Source: an uncultured Prevotella sp.
GTDB lineage: Bacteria; Bacteroidota; Bacteroidia; Bacteroidales; Bacteroidaceae
Direction: 5' to 3'
NCBI GenBank assembly: GCA_946404405.1
Contig: CAMJDL010000001.1
Span: 1-64,000 of the forward strand
Length of the DNA: 64,000 nt
Shown here: positions 44,315 through 51,745 of the stretch, piece after piece
Layout: every line of letters begins with the position of its first letter
Numbering within the stretch: the stretch's first letter is position 1
Made by a program: the position numbers and the translations under genes
Notes under the pieces: generated by a model
What the model was told of the DNA's origin: nothing
The model's database searches: none
Seen by the model: the letters and a program-made list of their open reading frames with translations, nothing else

Positions 44315-44322
44315 CAAATATA
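44315..44322 (-). promoter_or_regulatory. -7 box for the LEA-like lipoprotein gene
   Basis: The minus strand reads TATATTTG followed by C, 60 nt before the ATG at 44254. Confidence 0.6.
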
Positions 44323-44480
44323 CGCCTTTTCTCCTTTTGTTGTATCTTTTTGCCCCGTTTTTTGTGTTTTTTTAATTTTTTACGTAGCACAACGCTGCGT
44401 GAGTCCTATTTTTTTGCATTTTCTTTTGCGGATTCAAAATTTTGTACTATCTTTGCCTTCGATAAACAAACAATTGACGT

Positions 44481-44703
44481 ATGAGCACACAGACGATGAC
44501 ACAGCAGATAGCTGAGTACTTCAAGACTCAACCCGTTTTGAAAGCATGGCTTTTTGGCTCCTATGCACGCGGTGAGCATACTTCAGGCAATAGATACAAT
44601 ATTCCAGTATGTCGAAGGACTTGACAAGGGAAGCAATTTCCGTAGACTTGAATCCCATCCGCGAGAAAATCGTGAAGTATCTTGAGGAAATCAATAATTG
44701 TTG
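44481..44703 (+). pseudogene. Decayed MNT-HEPN module
   Basis: The frame from ATG 44481 reads MSTQTMTQQIAEYFK and then KAWLFGSYARGE, the nucleotidyltransferase GS motif of MNT antitoxins. It stops at 44624 before the usual DVD motif. In other frames the following DNA reads ILQAIDTIFQYVEGLDKGSN, like the start of a HEPN domain, then a HEPN-like C-terminus ending EEINNC with stop at 44703. Internal deletions and frame changes have fused the remains. It keeps an intact promoter (TTTG 44425-44428, TATCTTTG 44448-44455). An intact module of the same kind follows at 44885. Confidence 0.6.
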
Positions 44704-44736
44704 AACCAAATAAACGGAATTGCCTATGGGCTGAGA
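44693..44736 (+). repeat. Duplicated tail shared with 45546-45590
   Basis: AATAATTGTTGAACC (44693-44707) and TGCCTATGGGCTGAGA (44721-44736) recur at 45546-45560 (14 of 15) and 45575-45590 (16 of 16). In each case they span the HEPN stop codon and the following bases, which supports duplication of a whole MNT-HEPN unit. Confidence 0.75.
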
Positions 44737-44777
44737 AATACACACAAAGGGCGACCCTTTGTGTGTATTTTTTTGTC
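44736..44777 (+). terminator. Strong intrinsic terminator after the decayed module
   Basis: Perfect 16-bp arms AAATACACACAAAGGG (44736-44751) and CCCTTTGTGTGTATTT (44755-44770) with a CGA loop and a run of T. Confidence 0.85.
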
Positions 44778-44847
44778 ATCTTCCATACTTTTGAGGCGAA
44801 ATTTTCACTTTTTTCCAAGAGATTGCTTTCAATTTCAAAACTTTTTG

Positions 44848-44855
44848 TATCTTTG
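44848..44855 (+). promoter_or_regulatory. -7 box for the intact MNT-HEPN pair
   Basis: TATCTTTG followed by C, 29 nt before the ATG at 44885. Confidence 0.65.
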
Positions 44856-44884
44856 CAGCGTAAAACGTCAAAAACTATCCACTT

Positions 44885-45178
44885 ATGCTTGACAGGACGC
44901 AGACCATAGAAAAGCTGAAATCCACTCGCCAATATTTGGACGAGCACTATGGTGTACGATCCATGCTATTGTTTGGTTCGCTAGCCAGAGATGAACAGCA
45001 TGAAGGTAGTGACGTAGACGTCTGCGTTGAAATGTCCCCCAACCTGTTTCGCCAAGCGGGAGTAAAAGTATATCTGCAAGAACTATTAGGATGTGATGTG
45101 GATGTCGTACGAATGCGCGAGCAGATGAATTCCGTTTTTAAACAACAAATCTTAAAATATGGAATTAGAATCTACTGA
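44885..45178 (+). CDS. MNT-type nucleotidyltransferase antitoxin (MntA-like)
   Basis: 97 residues. The minimal nucleotidyltransferase fold carries LLFGSLARDEQHEGSDVDVC, where GS and the DVD carboxylates bind metal and ATP, plus the third carboxylate in LGCDVDVV. In characterised MntA/HepT systems the MNT protein transfers AMP to a Tyr in the HEPN toxin's RX4HXY motif and so blocks its RNase activity. The HEPN gene overlaps its 3' end by 20 bp, the usual arrangement. Confidence 0.9.
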   Translation: MLDRTQTIEKLKSTRQYLDEHYGVRSMLLFGSLARDEQHEGSDVDVCVEMSPNLFRQAGVKVYLQELLGCDVDVVRMREQMNSVFKQQILKYGIRIY

Positions 45179-45557
45179 CAAAATGGCTATAGTCTACGAG
45201 ACGCTAAAGAATATAGAAACAGCCATATGTCGGCTGCAGGAGCGTACTCAGAACATCACGACTGCTGATGATTTCTTGACTTCTCCTTCAGGTATGGAAA
45301 AGTTGGACGCTGCCTGTATGGTACTATTAGCTTTAGGTGAGAGTGTCAAGACACTTGACAAACATACCGATAAGCAGCTCTTATCGACCTATCCATCTAT
45401 TGATTGGAAAGGAGTAATGGGTGTTAGAGATATTATTGCACACCATTATTTCGAGGTCGATCCCGATGCTGTTTTCGATATTATCAAAAATGATATTGAA
45501 CCACTTAAAGCTGCTATTGAGTATTTCAAGAACCAGCTGTTTAGTAATAATTATTGA
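45159..45557 (+). CDS. HEPN-domain toxin (HepT-like, DUF86)
   Basis: 132 residues. All-helical DUF86/HEPN protein with the active-site motif RDIIAHHY, an exact RX4HXY, near residue 90-97. The Tyr is the expected AMPylation site. The N-terminal part (VYETLKNIETAICRLQERTQ) and IDWKGVMGVRDII fit the family. Translation overlaps the antitoxin; an alternative ATG lies at 45183, just past the antitoxin stop. Probably an RNase toxin held in check by the MNT partner. Confidence 0.88.
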   Translation: MELESTDKMAIVYETLKNIETAICRLQERTQNITTADDFLTSPSGMEKLDAACMVLLALGESVKTLDKHTDKQLLSTYPSIDWKGVMGVRDIIAHHYFEVDPDAVFDIIKNDIEPLKAAIEYFKNQLFSNNY

Positions 45558-45616
45558 ACCCTTAAAACCGCAGATGCCTATGGGCTGAGATAAATATAAA
45601 ATGGACATATAGGATG

Positions 45617-45749
45617 AACATCCACTTTTAGATTCTTGTATTCTGACATTTGGGTAATTGTAGAAAATCAGAGTCCCCAAGATCCAAATGCATTAACAGG
45701 TAGAGACAAAATGACCATAGAAGATTTTGAAATGCTTGATTGTCTATAG
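45617..45749 (+). pseudogene. Possible gene remnant between the HEPN gene and the AT-rich patch
   Basis: A short frame with no start codon ends VIVENQSPQDPNALTGRDKM, then TIEDFEMLDCL and a stop at 45749. The composition looks like a real protein C-terminus, but no family was recognised and there is no promoter. The rest of the 297-bp gap (45558-45854) shows only the duplicated tail (45546-45590) and the next promoter. Confidence 0.35.
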
Positions 45750-45826
45750 CAGCTTCCCCTATAGCATTTTCTTCTAAATATTCAAATTTCCCAAGAGGTT
45801 TTGATGGGTTATTGGGATATTATTTG

Positions 45827-45834
45827 TAACTTTG
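45827..45834 (+). promoter_or_regulatory. -7 box for the 45855 gene
   Basis: TAACTTTG followed by C, 20 nt before the ATG at 45855, with a TTTG at 45800-45803 (23-bp spacer, slightly long). Confidence 0.55.
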
Positions 45835-45854
45835 CAAACAAAACCTAAATAAAA

Positions 45855-46421
45855 ATGAATATGAAGAAACTGTTATTGCTAGTAATCGTATGTATAGTTT
45901 CATTGACTATACAAGCTCAGACAGAACATTTGAAATTTATGGGTATACCATTAACTGGTAATATTATTACTTTTCAAAACAAGTTGAAGGCTAAAGGTAT
46001 AAAATATGACGCTGTAATAAGTAAGCAGTTAAAAGATGGCGGTCGTGCTTTCAAAGGTACATTTGTTGGCGAAAAAGCAAACGTATATGTATATTATAAT
46101 ACTAAAACAAAGAATGTTTATAGAGCTAAGGCCGTAATTACATGCTCAAGCAGAACACATGGCGATAATAAATATCAGGAATTTGAAGCGATGCTGAAGA
46201 AAAAATATTCAGACCATGTCGCGAGTTATAACGAGCAGGATGGGCATCCAGCCATGTCGATATTAATTACGGATAGCAAAATGGAATATACATTGGGATT
46301 TGTCAATTTGTATATGACAAATCCGCCATATAGTTTTATGGATGAGGTTTGTCTTCATATTGATTACGAGGACATGACTAACATTAAAAACAACACAAAT
46401 AAGAATATGGATGATTTATAA
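45855..46421 (+). CDS. Secreted protein of unknown function
   Basis: 188 residues; signal peptide MNMKKLLLLVIVCIVSLTIQ, AQ cleavage. The mature part begins EHLKFMGIPLTGNIITFQNK, followed by alternating strands and helices (AFKGTFVGEKANVYVYYNTK, QEFEAMLKKKYSDHV). The opening motif is common to a Bacteroidales family of hypothetical secreted proteins, as far as I recall. It is in a visibly AT-rich stretch (about 45.8-48.4 kb) unlike the rest of the window, suggesting recent transfer. Probably co-transcribed with 46483-46974 (61-bp gap). Confidence 0.65.
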   Translation: MNMKKLLLLVIVCIVSLTIQAQTEHLKFMGIPLTGNIITFQNKLKAKGIKYDAVISKQLKDGGRAFKGTFVGEKANVYVYYNTKTKNVYRAKAVITCSSRTHGDNKYQEFEAMLKKKYSDHVASYNEQDGHPAMSILITDSKMEYTLGFVNLYMTNPPYSFMDEVCLHIDYEDMTNIKNNTNKNMDDL

Positions 46422-46482
46422 AGTAGTACACTGCGAAGACCTAATGTGTAAAACGAAATAACGAACAAAACGAAATAGAACT

Positions 46483-46974
46483 ATGAAGAAAATATTATTA
46501 TTATCATTGTTACTAATACCTATATACATTATTGCCCAAGATACAGGCAGTTATAATTCGTATATCACAGCTGGTTCCAATGTCAAATTTTGGCCATACA
46601 CCTTTGATGGAAAGACTTTTCTTGTGATGGAATTTACGAATAATAATGGTTGTTCATTGTCTGGATTCCCTATCGTAAAATTTCAATTGAAAGATGGTAG
46701 CATATTGAAGTTTGAGGGTTCTGTATCAAATAGCGAGACAAGTGGCTCTTCATTCTTAATAGGACATGCTGTAATTAATTCTTCTTCAACATCTCATTGC
46801 GTTGCTATGCCTATCACCAAAGACGAGGTTGAAGACTTTAAGAAAGGGGTTGAAAAGATAGCTATAAATACTCTACCTGTTGTATATAAACGAAGTAAAT
46901 GGGCTGGGAAGAAAGATTTTGGTGAAAACCTCAACAAACTATTCAATCATCTGAAGGGTGATTTTGAAGAATAG
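46483..46974 (+). CDS. Secreted protein of unknown function
   Basis: 163 residues; signal peptide MKKILLLSLLLIPIYIIAQD. The mature part is beta-rich with two Cys (NNNGCSLSG, SSTSHCVAMP) and a Lys-rich C-terminal helix (DFKKGVEKIAINTLP). No family was recognised. The gene shares the AT-rich composition of its neighbours. Confidence 0.6.
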   Translation: MKKILLLSLLLIPIYIIAQDTGSYNSYITAGSNVKFWPYTFDGKTFLVMEFTNNNGCSLSGFPIVKFQLKDGSILKFEGSVSNSETSGSSFLIGHAVINSSSTSHCVAMPITKDEVEDFKKGVEKIAINTLPVVYKRSKWAGKKDFGENLNKLFNHLKGDFEE

Positions 46975-47006
46975 AACACACGAAGTACAATCGGGAACCG
47001 CCCCCG

Positions 47007-47023
47007 TGATTGTTAGACAATCA
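47007..47023 (+). promoter_or_regulatory. Small hairpin upstream of the CoiA-like gene
   Basis: Arms TGATTGT (47007-47013) and ACAATCA (47017-47023), 29 bp before the ATG at 47053, with GGGA/TCCC flanks (46993, 47029) that may extend the stem. No T run follows. Confidence 0.35.
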
Positions 47024-47052
47024 GAATCGTCCCAATTATTTACATATCATTT

Positions 47053-48321
47053 ATGAATAAACATAATGAAGAACTATTATTTGCAATAGATGCTTCAGGG
47101 AATTTTGTTAGCATAGAAAACATTCCCCCAGAAAGAAGAGGTAAAAAATGTGGCTGCATCTGTCCTAAATGCAAAGCTGGCTTGTACGCAAAATTAGGAT
47201 CAGGCGAATTACATGGAAGGAAACCTCATTTTGCCCATGAGTCAGGCTCCGATTGTCATGGAGCAGGTATGACAATTATCCACATGTTAGCAGAACAGAT
47301 TATTGAAGAAGAAAAGGCTGTAATGGCACCTTCATATAAATGCATTCCACCTGAAAAATTACATTTCAAAGAGGTTGAAATAGAGAAACGTGCAGATAGA
47401 CCGGATTTGCAGCCAGATATTGTAGGTATTACTGAAGATGGTCTTCGATTCCATATTGAAATTAAGAATACCAGTGAAATTAAAGAAATCAAGAAAGCCA
47501 AATTATTAGAATCTAATATTACTTGTTTGGAGATTGATGTTAGTGAACAGATCCAGGACATAGACAAATTAAGGGACTTCTTATTAAGTTCCACAGAGAG
47601 CAGGGAGTGGATTAATAATCCTATTTACGATAAACGAATTGAAGAAATAAGAAATAAAGAAAATGCTGAAAAAAAGAAAAGGGATGAAGAATTAAGAAAA
47701 AAAGAAGAAGCTGAGAGAGCTGAATTAAAGAAAAAGCTATCACCTTATGACGAAGCCAAATACGACATTCGAGACGGATCGTATTGTAGAAGTAAATGTG
47801 AGTGTTATAACTATGGTTGTTGTGCATATCAAGTTAACAAGTTTAGCTTTCATGATTTTACTATAGTCGTTTGTGACAAAGAAAGTAAAATCAAAGATCA
47901 AGAAAACAAAAGGACTACAAGACCTATCGTATCAATCGATGACAAAAAAGAAATTCAACCCTATTTAAATATTAGTGTCAAAGGATTATCATTACATGAT
48001 ATTATTTATAAGATAAGAGAAGAAGAACTAACTATCAGAATTGATGAGCATAATGTAAATGCCATAGAGAAAATCAACATTAGTGGTCTTTGTGATGGAA
48101 TAGTATTATTTTGTAAATGTAATGACAGAATTTATCCCTATAAAGTCGTTACAGCATGGTTAGAGAATGAAAAGCTGAGATACAAAATAGTATGCAATCG
48201 GAAGATGAAATCTTATGATGATGCTAATAAAATATACGAGGCTGCACTATTAACTACAATCAAAATAGATCAAATTGACCAAGATAATGTGCTTGAGAAA
48301 AATAATTGGTGTGTATTCTGA
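47053..48321 (+). CDS. CoiA-like nuclease-domain protein
   Basis: 422 residues. The N-terminus has a CoiA-type zinc-binding region (KCGCICPKCKAGLYAK, KPHFAHESGSDCHGAGM). A PD-(D/E)xK-type core follows (RPDLQPDIVGI, RFHIEIKNT), then a charged coiled coil (about 195-235, RNKENAEKKKRDEELRKKEE). A Cys-rich C-terminal domain (YCRSKCECYNYGCCAYQV) is unlike CoiA. CoiA is known from competence; similar stand-alone nucleases occur in mobile and defence regions. Position in an AT-rich patch next to a toxin-antitoxin module fits an accessory or defence role, which is inference. Confidence 0.65.
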   Translation: MNKHNEELLFAIDASGNFVSIENIPPERRGKKCGCICPKCKAGLYAKLGSGELHGRKPHFAHESGSDCHGAGMTIIHMLAEQIIEEEKAVMAPSYKCIPPEKLHFKEVEIEKRADRPDLQPDIVGITEDGLRFHIEIKNTSEIKEIKKAKLLESNITCLEIDVSEQIQDIDKLRDFLLSSTESREWINNPIYDKRIEEIRNKENAEKKKRDEELRKKEEAERAELKKKLSPYDEAKYDIRDGSYCRSKCECYNYGCCAYQVNKFSFHDFTIVVCDKESKIKDQENKRTTRPIVSIDDKKEIQPYLNISVKGLSLHDIIYKIREEELTIRIDEHNVNAIEKINISGLCDGIVLFCKCNDRIYPYKVVTAWLENEKLRYKIVCNRKMKSYDDANKIYEAALLTTIKIDQIDQDNVLEKNNWCVF

Positions 48322-48365
48322 TGTTCATGCTCACACAGGAGCATTTCCACTTTCATTTAGTTTTA

Positions 48366-48397
48366 TTTGGTAGTATGATTTTTTTTGTGTACCTTCG
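48366..48397 (+). promoter_or_regulatory. Promoter of the structured RNA
   Basis: TTTG (48366-48369), 20-bp spacer, TACCTTCG (48390-48397), one change from TAnnTTTG. The same TACCTTCG occurs at 50124-50131. Confidence 0.6.
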
Positions 48398-48402
48398 CAG
48401 CC

Positions 48403-48602
48403 AAAATACAAACATTGCGGAAATACAGAGAGCCTAAGGCGTTCGAAACTCCTTAAACAACCACACTCTTAAGAGTTTATGTCGAATCGAAGGCTGCCAG
48501 CTCACACCGGAAACGGCGTGGGCATTGGTGGTATCATCAATTCGACACGGGTGTGGTTGCCCAAAGGAGTTTTGCTGTATCATCGGTGACCCACGTTTTT
48601 TT
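48403..48602 (+). ncRNA. Candidate rod-shaped structured RNA, ~200 nt (possibly 6S-like)
   Basis: In the 397-bp gap between two genes, a promoter is followed by nested complementary segments: ATACAG (48423-48428) with CTGTAT (48575-48580); AAACTCCTT (48446-48454) with AAGGAGTTT (48564-48572); AACCACAC (48459-48466) with GTGTGGTT (48551-48558); TGTCGAAT (48480-48487) with ATTCGACA (48540-48547). An inner hairpin lies around GCTCACACC / GGCGTGGGC, and a T run at 48596-48602 ends the element. Four coaxial stems with an internal bubble resemble the 6S RNA plan (the Bacteroidales-1 motif is suggested to be 6S). No coding frame fits. CGTGGG (48517-48522) can alternatively pair with CCCACG (48590-48595) next to the T run. 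Confidence 0.6.
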
Positions 48603-48718
48603 ATCGAAATTTTTGGTGTGTTCTATCCTTAAGTATACGGTTTGGAAAAATGTTACACCCAAGTAATAAAAAAAAAGAATATTTAACAAGTAATAGTTTC
48701 TAAAAACAAAAGAAGAAA

Positions 48719-50041
48719 ATGAAAGAACCTGAAACAATTTCGGACGAGATTATTATTGTCGGCAGCCGCTATGGGGGCTTGGCCGACGTTCTGACTCCTT
48801 TGTACGAAAAGGGAGAACCCATAGAGAAGGAAAATATCAAGCAGGTGTTGGGTACGGACGTTGTATATTTGCAACCCGTCGGTAATAACCACGACCCTTA
48901 TGCTGTGGGGGTGTTTCTAAGCACTGAGATTAGATTGGGCTATGTGTGGATGTGTCAGTCGTTGTCGTTACGTGAATGGATGATGACAAATAATAAGAAA
49001 TATCACACGGTGCATATCAGTCGGATTAACACCCAATATGGCTTTATGATAGCTAAAACAGATGCCCCCATCAGATTGGCAGATTACGCACGGAATGAAC
49101 TTGGTATCGATAATGAATGGGCAAAGCATATCCCTGGAACTATGAGAAGCATTACTGAGCAAAGTTTGAGTCTGGGTTTCGCTTTGTTGTGTGACGAACT
49201 GTTGATGACTAAGGAATGGAGCGATGCTTTGGAGCGTCGTTTCGTGAACTTGAATCGTCATCTGCCTGCAGACCTTTCAAGCCAGCATATGCAAGAATGT
49301 CTGGAATTGTACTACAAGATGAAGCAATCGTCCATTAGCGAGGTTCGCGAATCGTGCGACAATATGTTGCAAGCCTATATCAGTCGTGGCTCGAAATCAA
49401 GTATAACGTGGTGGGTTAACGAGTGGCTTCCGAGTTTTTTCCGTGAGGCTGAAGAGAATGATCTGCTGGGGTTGTTTGAAGCGGCCAACTACACTCTTGA
49501 GCGTGTAGAGGAGTTGTTGGAACAGGCGCCAAGTAATTTGTTTTATCTATACAAATTCAACCGCGAGCAATTTGCCTTTCGCCTTTATTACAGCGCTCTT
49601 CCTCAAGAGGTTTATAACCGTTTGCTGACTTTGCTGGCTGTACGCGAGGCGATGATTGAGAAAAAACGCAGAGCTGGCAAGTATAGCTTAATCTTCAGTA
49701 AGGCAGTTCTTGCTCGTGCTGTTGAAGATGTCAGCGAATACTTTTGGGGTTTCAGTTCGAATGCCGTATTGTATTGTGTGTATAGGGATGCTTATAAATA
49801 TAAAGGTAGTTCCGCTGATTTTGAAAGGTTATTGAAAGATTTGGATTACAAGAAAGAAATGAAGTATCTGTGTTCCTCGGGTACAATAGCCAATGCGTTC
49901 AGTCATAATCCTTATATGAAATATCATATTGACAAATGGGAGCGCCATGGAGTCAAAAACCGCGTTATCAGACTTCGTGACGAATTCATCAAGTCCATCG
50001 AAAAAGCTATGCAGGAACTTAAAAACTGCGATGAAAACTGA
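48719..50041 (+). CDS. HIRAN-like domain protein of unknown function
   Basis: 440 residues, no signal peptide. The first ~120 residues look HIRAN-like (IIIVGSRYGGLADVL, DVVYLQPVGNNHDPYAVGVF, IRLGYVWMC), a fold that binds DNA ends. The remaining ~300 residues are mainly helical, with no ATPase or nuclease motif. Its last codons and stop lie in a tandem repeat of AAAACTGCGAT(A/G) units (50022-50066). A strong terminator follows at 50086. Confidence 0.55.
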   Translation: MKEPETISDEIIIVGSRYGGLADVLTPLYEKGEPIEKENIKQVLGTDVVYLQPVGNNHDPYAVGVFLSTEIRLGYVWMCQSLSLREWMMTNNKKYHTVHISRINTQYGFMIAKTDAPIRLADYARNELGIDNEWAKHIPGTMRSITEQSLSLGFALLCDELLMTKEWSDALERRFVNLNRHLPADLSSQHMQECLELYYKMKQSSISEVRESCDNMLQAYISRGSKSSITWWVNEWLPSFFREAEENDLLGLFEAANYTLERVEELLEQAPSNLFYLYKFNREQFAFRLYYSALPQEVYNRLLTLLAVREAMIEKKRRAGKYSLIFSKAVLARAVEDVSEYFWGFSSNAVLYCVYRDAYKYKGSSADFERLLKDLDYKKEMKYLCSSGTIANAFSHNPYMKYHIDKWERHGVKNRVIRLRDEFIKSIEKAMQELKNCDEN

Positions 50042-50085
50042 GAAAACTGCGATAAAAACTGCGATACTGCTATAAAACACACCTC

Positions 50086-50119
50086 ATGCGTCTGCACTTT
50101 TTCAGACGCATTTTTTTTA
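50086..50119 (+). terminator. Intrinsic terminator
   Basis: Perfect arms ATGCGTCTG (50086-50094) and CAGACGCAT (50103-50111) followed by eight T. Confidence 0.85.
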
Positions 50120-50123
50120 TCCC

Positions 50124-50131
50124 TACCTTCG
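50124..50131 (+). promoter_or_regulatory. -7 box for the small-gene cassette
   Basis: TACCTTCG followed by C, 63 nt before the start at 50195 and directly after the terminator. It has the same T-to-C variant as the ncRNA promoter. Confidence 0.5.
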
Positions 50132-50194
50132 CCATCGCTAACAGATCTGAAAGCGAGAAATAAAAAAGTATTCACAAACAAAAACATGGTTATT

Positions 50195-50602
50195 ATGGCA
50201 AGGAAAAAAGTAAAGAAGAGTGACCTGCAACAGAAGCAGGCGTTGGAGAACCAGTGGGCATTCGACTTGGCGCACCGGTTGATGGACGAGTCGGGATTCG
50301 AGCAAAGCAAGGCGTTCCGACAGGCGTTCCTGGTGCTCGAACTGCTGGGGCAGCTGGGGCAAGGCGTGGTGACGTTCGAATACATGAAGCAGGACGGCAC
50401 GCTACGCATGGCGCGCGGTACGCTGTGTCAACGACTGATGCCGCAGCTGGAGGCGGACAAGGTGGAACGGCATGAGAAACGGGAGCCTGACTACTATCGG
50501 CTGGCCTATGCGTATTGGGATTGGGATAAGAAGGCCTTCCGCGCCTTCCGGGCTGACAAGGTGGTCAGAATCTGCGCGGTCAGCATCCCGAACTATAGAT
50601 AA
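50195..50602 (+). CDS. DUF2693/WYL_2-like small protein
   Basis: 135 residues from ATG 50195 (an ATG at 50186 is three codons earlier). A helical N-terminus (NQWAFDLAHRLMDESGFEQS) is followed by a short SH3-like strand region typical of DUF2693 (VTFEYMKQDGTLRMARGTL). Its stop lies at the edge of an 8-bp tandem repeat. It leads a run of seven closely spaced small genes (50195-53580) reminiscent of Bacteroidales mobile or prophage-derived cassettes. Confidence 0.6.
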   Translation: MARKKVKKSDLQQKQALENQWAFDLAHRLMDESGFEQSKAFRQAFLVLELLGQLGQGVVTFEYMKQDGTLRMARGTLCQRLMPQLEADKVERHEKREPDYYRLAYAYWDWDKKAFRAFRADKVVRICAVSIPNYR

Positions 50603-50636
50603 AGGTAAAAAAGTAAAAAGGTAAAAAAGTAAAACT
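50602..50636. repeat. Octamer array after the stop of the first cassette gene
   Basis: GTAAAAAA, GTAAAAAG, GTAAAAAA, GTAAAACT (50605-50636) begin next to the TAA stop (50600-50602) and end 4 bp before the ATG at 50640. They put TAA in all three frames. Confidence 0.75.
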
Positions 50637-50639
50637 AAT

Positions 50640-51017
50640 ATGATGGACAATTATCCCCCAGGGGCTGCGAACGATCCGAATGCCCCATACAACGAGACGC
50701 TTGCACAGGAGGTTGATGTGACGGTGAGAACACGGCTGACGAAGGATACGTGTATCTTTGCCGATACGCACGACTGCGTGGAATGGGAAATAGACCCGGA
50801 CACGGGACGGCGCGAGGGCATCCACTTCGTGGAATATGACGATGTCAAGGAGAACTACGAAAACCAAGAGGATTCGCCTTACCAAATCATCCGGAAGTGC
50901 CTGACGATTTGCCTCCAGCTGAAGCGTGACGGGCAACGGCGGTATGCCGGCGTGAACATTGAACGGCTGGCCGACAGCTGCGACGGATGGGAAGAAGAAG
51001 AACTGACGGTTGAGTGA
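50640..51017 (+). CDS. Small acidic protein of unknown function
   Basis: 125 residues, acidic, no signal peptide (MMDNYPPGAANDPNAPYNET). No family recognised. It sits in the small-gene cassette between two stop-spanning repeat arrays; the stop TGA at 51015-51017 begins the next array. A second ATG lies one codon later. Confidence 0.6.
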   Translation: MMDNYPPGAANDPNAPYNETLAQEVDVTVRTRLTKDTCIFADTHDCVEWEIDPDTGRREGIHFVEYDDVKENYENQEDSPYQIIRKCLTICLQLKRDGQRRYAGVNIERLADSCDGWEEEELTVE

Positions 51018-51043
51018 GTGAGAAATTGAGAAAATGAGAAATT
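51015..51043. repeat. Octamer array from stop codon to start codon
   Basis: GAGAAATT, GAGAAAAT, GAGAAATT (51020-51043) follow TGAGTGAGT and end exactly at the ATG 51044. The preceding stop TGA is part of the repeat. Confidence 0.75.
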
Positions 51044-51433
51044 ATGATTGGAAAGAATAACATTTTTAATATTCGCGCCGGACAGGCGCAGTGGTTGGGA
51101 ATGACGGGCACCCGACGTGGGTTCGTCGAGTTTGATACACGTGAGCACGGCATCCGCGCATGGCTGGTACTGATGCGTAACTACCGACGGCAGTACGGTT
51201 GCAAGACTGTCAGGCAGATTGTGTCGCGGTTTGCGCCACCGACGGAGAATGAGACGGAGCAGTACATCAAGTTCTGCTGCAAGGGCGTCATGCTGGATGC
51301 CGACTGTGCGCTGACGGAGGTCATAGACTATGCCTTCTTGGGCAAGTACATGGCGCGCATGGAAACGGGCACGGCTGTAACGGCCGAGGAGATTCTTGAA
51401 GTTATGAATAAATTTAACATTACGATTGTGTAG
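51044..51433 (+). CDS. Phage structural P5-like protein
   Basis: 129 residues. The pattern NIRAGQAQWLGMTGTRRGFV, REHGIRAWLVLMRNYRRQYG, TVRQIVSRFAPPTENETEQY matches the 'structural protein P5' family of lysozyme-like phage proteins found in Bacteroidales genomes. A link to peptidoglycan or virions is known for the family name only. It overlaps neither neighbour; the next gene starts 3 nt after its stop. Confidence 0.65.
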   Translation: MIGKNNIFNIRAGQAQWLGMTGTRRGFVEFDTREHGIRAWLVLMRNYRRQYGCKTVRQIVSRFAPPTENETEQYIKFCCKGVMLDADCALTEVIDYAFLGKYMARMETGTAVTAEEILEVMNKFNITIV

Positions 51434-51436
51434 ACT

Positions 51437-51745
51437 ATGGAAGTAAAGTATTTACAGGAGACGGAGCGCGACATTCGCGAGGCCGTCAGCAGGTTGAAAG
51501 AGAGGAAGGAGCAGCGCAGGGCGCTGGTTCTGGCCGCCAGTTGCCTGAAGTTGATGGAGCGCAAGCAGATGCTGGAAATCCCGACACGCGAGGTGTACCA
51601 TCAGACTGTGACGGCGGTGTACGACTATCTGCGCCGCAACAAGCAGGTGCAGCGGAACGTTGGCCCGTTCGACCGCGAGGTGAAAGACAGCATAGAGCAA
51701 GTTTTGTCAAGACTTTTGGTAAAGTATGGAAATCGGAAGGATTGA
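51437..51745 (+). CDS. Small basic helical protein of unknown function
   Basis: 102 residues, mainly helical and basic (ETERDIREAVSRLKERKEQR, YDYLRRNKQVQRNVG). No family recognised. It overlaps the next gene by 20 bp, consistent with coupled translation in the cassette. Confidence 0.6.
   Translation: MEVKYLQETERDIREAVSRLKERKEQRRALVLAASCLKLMERKQMLEIPTREVYHQTVTAVYDYLRRNKQVQRNVGPFDREVKDSIEQVLSRLLVKYGNRKD

Noticed and set aside
45617..45749. Small intact protein gene
   Set aside because: The frame has no start codon or promoter; it is listed only as a possible remnant.
48438..48456. tRNA or tmRNA T-arm (TTCGAAAC)
   Set aside because: No acceptor, D-arm or anticodon arm can be drawn around it, and there is no CCA end; the sequence pairs better in the long rod structure.
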